In this document: one piece after another, positions 25,018 through 33,500 of the stretch
Numbering within the stretch: position 1 is the first letter of the stretch
Layout: every line of letters starts with the position of its first letter
From: Tropicibacter naphthalenivorans
GTDB taxonomy: Bacteria > Pseudomonadota > Alphaproteobacteria > Rhodobacterales > Rhodobacteraceae
NCBI RefSeq assembly: GCF_900176475.1
Contig: NZ_FWXX01000001.1
Location: 682,001-746,000, forward strand
Reading direction: 5' to 3'
DNA: 64,000 bases
Position numbers and translations under genes: made by a program
Notes under the pieces: model-generated
Databases searched by the model: none
What the model saw: only the letters and a program-made list of their open reading frames with translations
What the model was told of the DNA's origin: nothing

Positions 25018-27038
25018 TTCGCCATCGACGATGTCCTGAACGGTGGTGGCCGCGCCCCCTTGACCGCGGTAATCTCGGACCCGCGCTGGATGTCGCGGGC
25101 GGTCAGCAACCCGCCCTCGGACCCGATGACAAAGCCGCGGCGGGCGTAATCGGCGTAGTCGTTCGGCCCCGGCACAGGCGCGTCGGCCCCGGTAACGGTC
25201 AGCGTCAGGGTCTCGGTGGCGCTGGCGCCGTGCTCGTCGGTGACTGTGTAGGACAGCGCGTCCACCGCCGTTTCCCCCGCCGCCAGACTGTCAAAACCGC
25301 CGCGCGGATCGTAGGTTACTTGCGCGTCGCGGGTCACGCTGACGGTTGCGCCATGGGCGGTGGTCGCCACAAAGGCCCCACGCAGCCACGTCCCGCCCTC
25401 AATGCCGGTCACGCTCAGCACCGCGCCTGCGTCCACGTCGCTGTCGTTGGCCAAAAGTTCCGCAAGGACCGCCGTGTCCGACGTCGTCTGCGCCGCATCG
25501 GCCGCCGCCACGGGGGCGTCGTTGATGCCCGTCACGGTGACGGTGACAGGCGCGGTGACGCTTGCCCCGCCGCTGGTGACGGTCGCGGTGACGGTGACGT
25601 CGGCGCTCTGCCCCTCGGCCAACCCGTCCAGCGCCGCGCCCGCCTGCAAGGTCAGCGTCTCGCCGGACAGCGCGGCGTCGATGCCGTTCTCAGAGGCCAC
25701 GGCGCCAAGGCTGACTGCCGCGCCATCGGGGTCAAAGCTGTCCCCCAGCAGCGCCGCCGCGTCGATCTGCGCCGGGGTGCCTGCGGTCACGGCCAGCTGC
25801 GCCAGCCCCGCGTAGGGCGCGTTGTCTTGGCCATCAAGGCGCATCTCGTAGTCGTCAAAGACCAAGCGATCGACGTTGCTGACCTCATCGGTGACGCCGC
25901 GCGCATCGATGATCTGCGCCGCGCCCACGCCAGTCCACACCACGGTATAGTCCGCATACCCGTCAAAGCGCAGCTGCATGTCCGAGCCCGCGCCATCGCT
26001 GTCGGTGAACTGGTACGTCCCAAGGTACAGCGTCACGGTTTCGCCCGCGCGCAGGGCGAACTGCCCATCGCTGACCGCGCCGCTGATCAGGCTGGGCGCG
26101 TCGTTGACCGGCGTGATGTCCAGCGTCACCATCCCCGCCGACACGCCGCCCTGCGGATCGGTCGCGGTAAAGCTGAACGTGTCGGCCCCAACGGCGTCGG
26201 CCAAAGGCGTGTAGGTAAAGGCGCCGCTGTCCGGGTCGATCTCGACCGTGCACTTGGCGGGCGCGCCCTGCAGCGCGAAATGCAGCGCGTCGCCGTCCAC
26301 ATCGGTGGCGAGAAGCTGGCCGCTAAAGGGCGTGTCCTCGTCCAGCAAGGCGCTGCCTTCGCTGGCCTCGGGCGCGTCGTTCTGGGCGGTGATCTGCACC
26401 GCCACCGGCAGGCTGGCCAACTCGGTCGCCCCGTCGGTCAGGACAAGGTCAAACCCCACGGCCAAGTCCGCCCCCTGCGGCAGCGCGGCCAAGGCGGCCT
26501 TGTCGACGGTGACCGCCCACTCCAGCGTGTAGCCTTGGACGAACAGCGACACCGCGCCCTCGAACGCCGCTGCGTCCAGACCATAGTCGTTGGCCGCCAC
26601 GGTCAGGGTCAGCGCCTCGATCGCCTGCCCAACGCTCAGCGCCGCATCCAGCGTCACGCTGCCAAAGGCCACCGCCTGCGGGTCGCGCGCATCGGGCGAG
26701 CTGACGTCATCGACGCGCAGCACCACCGGCGTCACCGCGTCCGGCGCGGTTTCGTTGAGGATCCGCAGTTGGACAGGCGCATCCGCGTCCAAGGTGCTGC
26801 GGTCCAGATCGGTCAAGTTGATCGTCGCCGACCACGCATCCGCCGCGCCCGCCGTGTCCCGCGCAAACGCGCCCTCGCCCAGCACCTGCCCGCCCGACAG
26901 CAGCTCGACCCGGACAACCACCGGGGAAAGCCCGTCAACCGCGTCCTCGGTCTGTTCCACGAACCGCCGGTCGATCTGCACCAGATCCGCGCCCGCGAGC
27001 AGGCCAAAGTCGGTCACCAGCGCGTCGCCGCTGGCCAA
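24963..27038 (-). CDS. Giant VCBS/RTX protein, segment 1 (N-terminal)
   Basis: The N-terminal frame, meaningful to about 25059; the last 30 or so codons to the stop at 24963 are out of frame. It contains at least three cadherin/VCBS-like domains marked by QNDAPEAS, VNDAPSLI and INDAPVAA, with acidic DVDGD and NDSDVDAGA calcium-binding turns. It also has a PP-less region with VFDDYEMRLDG that recurs in segment 2 as AFDDYTWSLDG. The start is doubtful; TTG at 27038 is only the first possible start after an in-frame stop. Confidence 0.65.
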   Translation of the reverse strand: MASGDALVTDFGLLAGADLVQIDRRFVEQTEDAVDGLSPVVVRVELLSGGQVLGEGAFARDTAGAADAWSATINLTDLDRSTLDADAPVQLRILNETAPDAVTPVVLRVDDVSSPDARDPQAVAFGSVTLDAALSVGQAIEALTLTVAANDYGLDAAAFEGAVSLFVQGYTLEWAVTVDKAALAALPQGADLAVGFDLVLTDGATELASLPVAVQITAQNDAPEASEGSALLDEDTPFSGQLLATDVDGDALHFALQGAPAKCTVEIDPDSGAFTYTPLADAVGADTFSFTATDPQGGVSAGMVTLDITPVNDAPSLISGAVSDGQFALRAGETVTLYLGTYQFTDSDGAGSDMQLRFDGYADYTVVWTGVGAAQIIDARGVTDEVSNVDRLVFDDYEMRLDGQDNAPYAGLAQLAVTAGTPAQIDAAALLGDSFDPDGAAVSLGAVASENGIDAALSGETLTLQAGAALDGLAEGQSADVTVTATVTSGGASVTAPVTVTVTGINDAPVAAADAAQTTSDTAVLAELLANDSDVDAGAVLSVTGIEGGTWLRGAFVATTAHGATVSVTRDAQVTYDPRGGFDSLAAGETAVDALSYTVTDEHGASATETLTLTVTGADAPVPGPNDYADYARRGFVIGSEGGLLTARDIQRGSEITAVKGARPPPFRTSSMAKWSPARRSWWMAARAASS

Positions 27039-27686
27039 ATCGACCGCCGCCCGCGCGCAGATCGCTGCCTGCGGTGCCTTCGATCCGCCAAAACCTCAGC
27101 CCATGGGCAAAACTCCGTTCCGCGGCAAGAGATCCTCTGCCAGCGACAGGGAAAACGTGGGAAGGGCGGTGAGGAAAGCAGTGGCTATGGTGTGTCTCGA
27201 TCAATTTAAAGCAGCTGACAAAACGCCAACCACCGGTAAAGGTTGTGCAGGGCTAAAAACCCCAAAAGAGTGAACAGAAGGTTTCGAACGCCAATGCGCA
27301 TCTTCTCCGCACGGCGCGCGCAAAGTCACGCCGCCCGCGCCGGGGAAAGCGCGCAGGCTGCCGTTGGTCAAACCCTCGAGCGGGCGTGACACGCCAAGGC
27401 GTCACGCGTGTATTGGCGGGGGAAACTGCCCTGTTCCTCGATCTATGTCACACGACAGCGATCTGACGCCGCTTGTGTCGCGAAAGGCTGTGCCCGCGCC
27501 CCGCAGGGCGACCACACGTCTTGCAAAGCACAGCTGTCCGAGCGCTGCCCTAACCGCTAGGCGATCAGACACCGACTGAGACTTATATAGCGCTCGGACA
27601 GACTGTACCGTTTAGGTCCTCGCCTTGCGGCGACAGGGTGCCCGTCCGTGGGGGGCGCACCCTGCGTAAACCTGCGTCCTTGATGG
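27039..27686. other. 648-bp intergenic region with a 13-bp inverted repeat
   Basis: I find no convincing gene. A perfect 13-bp inverted repeat, CTGTCCGAGCGCT at 27534-27546 and AGCGCTCGGACAG at 27589-27601, encloses 42 bases. On the minus strand that segment includes a tRNA-like D-arm (GCCTAGCGGTTAGGGC), and just beyond it TGCTTTGCAAG, which resembles a tRNA-Ala anticodon arm. No complete tRNA folds. The region may hold the promoter and missing 5' end of the giant gene. Confidence 0.4.
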
Positions 27687-28421
27687 TTAATTTACCGGGC
27701 CATCGCAATATTCTTGGTGGGGGAACTTAGCGAAATACACGGTTTTCGCCATATCTTTCAATGTCTTGGCATTGGCGACCGACACCCCCTTGAGAACGAT
27801 CTGCGTGGCGTGCAACTGGCCTTTGACTGTCAATGCTGTCAGCCGCCCGCGCATTCGGACATGCCCCGCCTTGCGCAGTTTCGCCAACTCGGCGCGCACC
27901 GCCTGATCGGAAAAGGTGGTCGCCGCGATGATGTCCTTGGGGGCCGCGCCGCCGTCCTGATGCGCCAGCCAGATCGCGATAAAGGTGGACAGATAGGCCT
28001 TGGAATAGCCCGTTTTGATGGACATGGTGTCCCAGCTTAGCCCCAGCTCGCAAATCGCCATCTGAGGGTCCGCCGCGCCCTGAAACGCGCGATGCAGCGC
28101 GGTGCCAAAGGGCTCTGCCACATTGTCGATAAAGACCGCCACGTCGGTCTCAAAGTCGCGCCGCCCCTGCGCGGTAAAGCTATACCCCTCGGCGCTGCGG
28201 ATGATGCTGTCTGACGGGGCGACATCCAGATAGGCGCGCAGGGTCTTGCGGTCGTGCAAGAGCACATCCGACAGCGACGACAAGGACACCGGGGTCTCGC
28301 CGCTCTGGTGCAGGATAAAGCGCAGTTTCTGCTCTGCGATCGGGCGTCCAACCGCCCGCGCGGCGTTTAGGAACGCCAGGGAAATTCCGAAAAGTTCTTT
28401 TGTATATACAAGAAGATCCAC
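27687..28421 (-). CDS. Unknown protein with a winged-helix-like C-terminal part
   Basis: A 244-residue protein if it starts at GTG 28421 (VDLLVYTKELFGISLAFLNAARAVGRP), preceded by GGGCGGGGC. Upstream in-frame codons look non-coding. The part STFIAIWLAHQDGGAAPKDIIAATTFSDQAVRAELAKLRKAGHVRMRGRLTALTVKG (about 160-220, read in shorter blocks) has the helix-turn-helix plus wing pattern of MarR-like regulators. An earlier segment around SLSSLSDVLLHDRKTLRAYL may be a second HTH-like unit. It is divergent from tamA. A DNA-binding role is inferred only from this pattern. Confidence 0.6.
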   Translation of the reverse strand: MDLLVYTKELFGISLAFLNAARAVGRPIAEQKLRFILHQSGETPVSLSSLSDVLLHDRKTLRAYLDVAPSDSIIRSAEGYSFTAQGRRDFETDVAVFIDNVAEPFGTALHRAFQGAADPQMAICELGLSWDTMSIKTGYSKAYLSTFIAIWLAHQDGGAAPKDIIAATTFSDQAVRAELAKLRKAGHVRMRGRLTALTVKGQLHATQIVLKGVSVANAKTLKDMAKTVYFAKFPHQEYCDGPVN

Positions 28422-28752
28422 GCGCCCCGCCCGGTCTTTTGGTAGTATGTGGGGGTCTTGCTTAGGGACCGCCCCCCAGCCGCGCAACAGCGCGCCCCGC
28501 GCCCTATACGAATGCGTCGCGAAATGGTTAATTTTGTCAGGCCGCTGCCCCGCACCGCGCCCCAAACCGCCGTTGGAAAAATCCACGCAGCAGAATGCCC
28601 GGCCCGGCGCGGGAACCTTTTGCGCCCTGTGCGCGTTTGTCGGCAACGCCGTCAGATCACGAAAGGTTCAGCGGATTGACGCTCTACCCCCTACTTCCCC
28701 ATGGAAGCGCCGCCCGTCCTGTCATACCCTGCGAAAAACGAGCAGGGACACC
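28422..28752. other. Divergent intergenic region before tamA
   Basis: 331 bases between the winged-helix-like gene and tamA. No ORF here shows coding character, and no clear promoter or structured RNA was seen. An upstream extension of the tamA frame crosses it but lacks a ribosome site and a signal peptide. Confidence 0.5.
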
Positions 28753-30543
28753 ATGACCACCGTCCGCACCACCCTTTGCGCAAGTATGCTTGCACTGATC
28801 TCCACGTCGGCCACCGCGCTGGACGACTTTGCGCTGGATCTGTCGATCGGCAATGACGACCCGCTGCAAGATACGCTTGTCGCCGCTACGACCCTGTCGA
28901 GCTTGCCCGACGCCGAGGACACCACCCCGCGCGACGTGATCGCCGCGGCCAGGGCCGACTACACCCGCATCGTCGAAGCGCTTTATGCCAACGGCTATTA
29001 CTCGGGCACCGTCAGCATCCTGCTGGACGGGCGCGAGGCGGCGGGGATCGACCCGTTCTCTGTCCCGGCCCGGATCCAGAGCGCGCGTATCCTTGTGGAC
29101 CCCGGCCCGCTGTTCACCTTTGGCCGCACCCGCCTTGCGCCCACCGTGCGCGAGAACGAGGCGCTGCAACCGGGTCAGCCCGCGCTGGCCACCGTGGTGC
29201 GCGACGCCACCTCTGGCGCGGTCGAGGACTGGCGCGACGCCGGTCACGCCAAGGCCACCGTTGCCAGCCAAGCCATCACCGCGCGCCACACCGACGCGCA
29301 GCTGGACGTGGACGTGACGCTGGCCCCCGGCCCGCGTGTCAGCTTTGGCGAGATCACCGTTTCGGGCACCAGCACCGTCAAACCGGGGCGCGTGCGCCAG
29401 ATCGCGGGCCTGCCGCGCGGCGAAGCCTTCAGCCCCGCCGAGGTTGAACAAGCCGCCGAACGCCTGCGTCGCACCGGCACGTTTTCCTCGGTGCAGATCA
29501 CCGAAAGCGACCTTGTGGCCGCCGATGGGTCGATGGACATGGACATCACCGTGGTCGACCGCAAACCCCGCCGCATCGGCGCAGGCGTCGAATTTTCCAG
29601 CCTCGACGGGCTGACCCTGTCGGGCTTCTGGCTGCACCGGAACTTCTTTGGCGGGGCAGAGCGCTTTCGCGTCGACGGAGAGATCAGCCAGATCGGTCAG
29701 GACGTGACGGGCATCGACTACGCCCTGACCTTCCGTCTGGAAAAGCCCGCCGTCTACGGCGCCGAAACCCTTGGCTACGCCGAGCTGGGGTTCGAGCGTC
29801 TGGACGAAGACGACTACCTGACCGAAACCGCCTACCTCAGCTTGGGCGTCTCGCGTGAGTTTACCCCGACGCTGACTGGAGACCTTGGGATTTCAGTGAC
29901 TTACAGCGAGGTCACCGACTTTTACACCAACCCGCACACCCGGCGCGAGCTGCTGACCTACAGCCTGCCCACCGCGCTGACATGGGACCGCCGCGACAAC
30001 CCGCTGGATGCCGCCAACGGGTTCTACCTGCGCGCCGAGGCGGAACCGTTCTACGAGGCCAAGGCCCAGACGAGCGGCGCGCGGCTGACCTTTGACGGGC
30101 GCGCCTACCGCAGCTTTGGCAGCGAGGATCGCACCGTTCTGGCGGGCCGTGTCCAACTGGGCAGCCTGATCGGCCCCGACGCCCCCGAGGCGCAGCCCGA
30201 CGCGCTGTTCTACTCCGGCGGCGGAGGGACAGTGCGCGGCCAGCCGTACCAGTCGCTGGACGCGGACTATGGCACATTTTCGCTGGGCGGGCGCAGCTTT
30301 GCCGGAGCCTCGGCCGAGGTGCGCTATGCCGTGACCGACACCATCGGCGTCGTCGCCTTTGCTGACGCGGGCTATATCGGCACCGACAGCTTTGGCGGGG
30401 ACGGCGACTGGCACGCGGGCGCGGGTCTGGGCGTGCGCTACAAGACCCCCGTCGGCCCGATCCGCGTCGACGTGGCCGGGCCGCTGACCGACAACACCGC
30501 CAGCGGTGTGCAGCTTTATATCGGAATTGGACAGGCCTTTTAA
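28753..30543 (+). CDS. tamA: Outer-membrane translocation and assembly protein TamA
   Basis: A 596-residue Omp85-family protein. It has a signal peptide (about 1-21, TLCASMLALISTSATA), three POTRA-type periplasmic domains (about 45-270) and a C-terminal beta barrel. The barrel includes LEFSSLDGLTLSGFWLHRNFFGGAERF-like strand sequence, GGGGTVRGQPYQSLD (the VRGY/F-type lid motif, near 492) and the terminal strand VQLYIGIGQAF ending in Phe. It pairs with the inner-membrane TamB encoded immediately downstream, whose ATG shares a base with this stop. Together they support outer-membrane assembly and envelope lipid homeostasis. The start at 28753 is chosen because it opens the signal peptide. Confidence 0.92.
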   Translation: MTTVRTTLCASMLALISTSATALDDFALDLSIGNDDPLQDTLVAATTLSSLPDAEDTTPRDVIAAARADYTRIVEALYANGYYSGTVSILLDGREAAGIDPFSVPARIQSARILVDPGPLFTFGRTRLAPTVRENEALQPGQPALATVVRDATSGAVEDWRDAGHAKATVASQAITARHTDAQLDVDVTLAPGPRVSFGEITVSGTSTVKPGRVRQIAGLPRGEAFSPAEVEQAAERLRRTGTFSSVQITESDLVAADGSMDMDITVVDRKPRRIGAGVEFSSLDGLTLSGFWLHRNFFGGAERFRVDGEISQIGQDVTGIDYALTFRLEKPAVYGAETLGYAELGFERLDEDDYLTETAYLSLGVSREFTPTLTGDLGISVTYSEVTDFYTNPHTRRELLTYSLPTALTWDRRDNPLDAANGFYLRAEAEPFYEAKAQTSGARLTFDGRAYRSFGSEDRTVLAGRVQLGSLIGPDAPEAQPDALFYSGGGGTVRGQPYQSLDADYGTFSLGGRSFAGASAEVRYAVTDTIGVVAFADAGYIGTDSFGGDGDWHAGAGLGVRYKTPVGPIRVDVAGPLTDNTASGVQLYIGIGQAF

Positions 30544-33500
30544 TGCGCTGGATTTCCCTTTGCCTCATGCTCCTGCTGCCCCTGACCGCCTGGGCGCAGG
30601 ACAGCGAAACCGACCGTGGCTATATCCAAGGCCTGCTAGAAGACGCCCTCTCTGCCGAGGGGCGCAGCGTCCAGATGCAGGGCTTTGCCGGGGCGCTCAG
30701 CTCGCGCGCGACCATCGACAAGATCACCGTGACCGACCCCGATGGGGCGTGGCTGACCATGTCGGACATTGCCCTTGTGTGGAACCGCAGCGCCCTGCTG
30801 CGCGGGGCCATCGACATCGAGGAAATCACCGTCGGCACCATCGACCTGCCGCGCGCGCCCCTGCCCGCACCCGGCGAGGTGCCCGCGCCCGAGGCGTCCG
30901 GGTCGTTTGCCCTGCCCGATCTGCCGGTGTCGCTGAACATCGCGAAAATGCGCATTGGGCGGGCGACGCTCGGCCAGCCGCTGTTTGGCCAGGCGGCCAC
31001 GATTGCCTTTGACGGCTCGGCGCAACTGGCGAATGGCGCGGGCGCGGTCAAGCTGGCGATCACCCGTCAGGACCAAGCGGGTTCGGTCACGCTGGACGCC
31101 GCCTTTGACAACGCGACGCGGAACTTGCGGCTGGACCTGAACCTGACCGAGCCGGAAAACGGCATCGCCGCCAACCTGTTGAACTTGCCCGGAAAACCTT
31201 CGGTGTCGCTGACCGCCAAGGGGGATGACCCGCTGAGCGATTTCACCGCCACCGTGGCGCTCGCGACCGCGGGCCAGCCGCGTCTGGACGGGACCGTGAC
31301 GCTGTTGACAGATCAGGCCGGGACGTCGCGGTTTGCGCTGGACGTGGGCGGCGACATCGCGCCGGTCTTTGCGCCCGAGTTCGCGGATTTCCTTGGGGAT
31401 GACGTGGCCCTCGTCACCCGCGGGGCGCGGGATGCCTCGGGGGCGTTGACGCTGGACACGCTGGATGTGCGCGCCGCGGCCTTGTCCCTGACGGGCAGCG
31501 CGCAGATCGGCGCGGACGGCTGGCCGCAGACCCTGCGCTTGGATGGCGCGATCACCCCGCCGGACGGCGAGCGCGTCTTGCTGCCGCTGTCGGGCGAGCC
31601 GACCTATGTGCGCGCCGTCACCCTCTCGGGGCAGTTCGACGCCGCAGAGGGCGACACGTGGCTGCTGGCGGGCCGTGCGACGGGCCTTGAACGCGGGCCT
31701 TTGCAGGCCGAACGTCTGGGCTTTGACGGCAGTGGTCAGATCGACCGCACCGGCCAGCGTGTCACCGGCGAGATTGACCTTGATGCCGTGGGGCTGAACC
31801 CCGGCGAGGCGGCGCTGGCCACCGCGATTGGTGAGCAACTTCAAGGCCTTATCCGCTTTGACTGGACCAACGGCCAGCCTTTGGAAATCAGCCAGATGGA
31901 CCTGACCGGCTTTGATTACGGCCTGACGGGCGCGGTCACCATCAGCGGTCTGGACGACCCCGAGGCGCTGACCGTCGCCCCCGACCTGCAACTGGCCGCC
32001 CGCGATCTGTCGCGCTTTGCCGCGCTGGCGGGGCAGGATCTGGGCGGGCAAGCGCGCCTGAACGTCACCGGCACCGCCGCGCCTCTGACGGGTCTGGTGG
32101 ACCTGCGCCTTGACGGCCAGACCACCGACCTCAGCACCGGGATCGCCCAGCTGGACCCGCTGCTGGCGGGGATTGGCACGCTGACCTTGGACCTGATCCG
32201 TGACGAATCTGGCCTGCGCGCCGATCCGCTGCTGCTGCGCACCGACGCCGCGCGGATCGACGCCACCGCGCTGATCCGCACCGGCCGCACCACCGCTGAG
32301 CTGCGCGCCGAAGTGACCGATCTGGCCTTGGTGCAGCCGGGGCTCGACGGGGCCGCCGTGCTGACCGCCGATCTGACCCAAGACGACGACGCGTGGAAAA
32401 TCACTGCAGATGGCACCCTGCCCGGTGACACGCGCTTTGGCGTGACGGGGACCGTGACGGGGGATGGCACCACCGCGCTGACCGTGGACGGGGGGCTGAC
32501 CGCCGAAGTCGCGCGCCTCTCGGTGTTTTCTCAACTGACGAACCGCCGCCTGTCGGGCAGCGCGACGCTGACCGCGCGTGGGCAAGGCGACCTGCTGGCG
32601 GGGGTCTTTGACGCCTCGGCCAGCGGCAAGGCCACGGACCTCGGCATTGACGCCCCCTCGGTCGCGCCCCTGCTGCGCGGCACGGCGCGCTTTGACGTGA
32701 CCGCCAATCGCAACGCCGCCGGGGTCATGACCATCGACGCGACAACCGCCCTGCCCGGCCAGACCACCGCCAGCTTTAACGGCACGGTCACCGGCGACGG
32801 CAAGACCGACCTCAAGGCCCAGGGCACGCTAACTGCCCGCACCGCAAGCCTAAATGCCTTTTCCGCCCTCACCGGACAGCGCCTGTCGGGCAGCGCCGAG
32901 ATCACCGCCAACGCGACCGCCGACCTGCTGGCGGGTGACTTTGACGTGCAGGCGAACGGGCAGACGGTGAACCTTGGGATCGGCAACACGAGCGTTGACC
33001 CGCTGCTGCGCGGCACCCTGCGCCTGACCGCCGAAGTGAGCCGCCAAAACGGCGTGCTGAACATTGCCGCGCTGAACGCCACCGCGCCGGGGATCAGCGC
33101 CGATATCAGCGGGCAGTATGGCGAGCAATCGGGCGACCTGCGCTATGCGCTGAGCGTCACCAACCTCGGCCAGATTGTCCCCGATCTGCCGGGCCGCGCC
33201 AGCGTCACCGGCACCGCCACCCTCTCCGGCAACCGTTGGCAAATCGACGCCAGCGGCAACGGCCCCGGCGGGATTTTCCTGAACGTGCGCGGCGGGGTGC
33301 AACCGGATGGCCCGCGTCTGGACCTGAACGTTTCCGGCAACGCGCCGCTTGCGCTGGCCAACGGCAGGCTCAGCGGCCAAGCGGTGTCGGGCCTTGTGCG
33401 CTTTGACCTTGCGGTGAATGGCCCGCCTGCGCTTACTTCGGTGTCTGGCCGCGTCAGCCTGTCGGATGCGCGCCTCTCTATCCCCGGCCAAAGCATTGCC

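Larger units (their letters stand above)
16350..27038 (-). pseudogene. Giant VCBS/RTX repeat protein gene, interrupted by three frameshifts
   Basis: Four minus-strand frames join end to end into one gene if one base is restored at each of three points: C-run 25055-25059, C-run 19958-19962 and CC at 18337-18338. The restored length is 10,692 bases, about 3,563 residues. Order from the N-terminus: cadherin/VCBS-like domains, module copy 1 (about 885 residues), more VCBS-like domains, a calcium-binding RTX stretch, more VCBS domains, and module copy 2 (about 899 residues) at the C-terminus. The NDAP hallmark of VCBS domains occurs six times. Such proteins are usually calcium-dependent adhesins or matrix proteins exported by type I secretion. 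No secretion genes are nearby. The start is uncertain: the frame opens at a TTG (27038) with no good ribosome site. The gene is either truly broken or affected by sequencing errors. Confidence 0.75.

Noticed and set aside
26935-27204. 89-codon minus-strand frame before the giant gene
   Set aside because: It cannot be joined to the giant frame by a single missing base as at the other three junctions, and its composition looks non-coding.
25230-27209. Long plus-strand open frame of 659 codons opposite the giant gene
   Set aside because: Arg/His/Gln-rich translation typical of antisense frames in GC-rich genes; no domains, and the minus strand reads as VCBS domains.
27515-27580. Possible tRNA-Ala on the minus strand
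   Set aside because: D-arm and anticodon-arm resemblance only; no T-loop GTTC sequence and no pairing acceptor stem.
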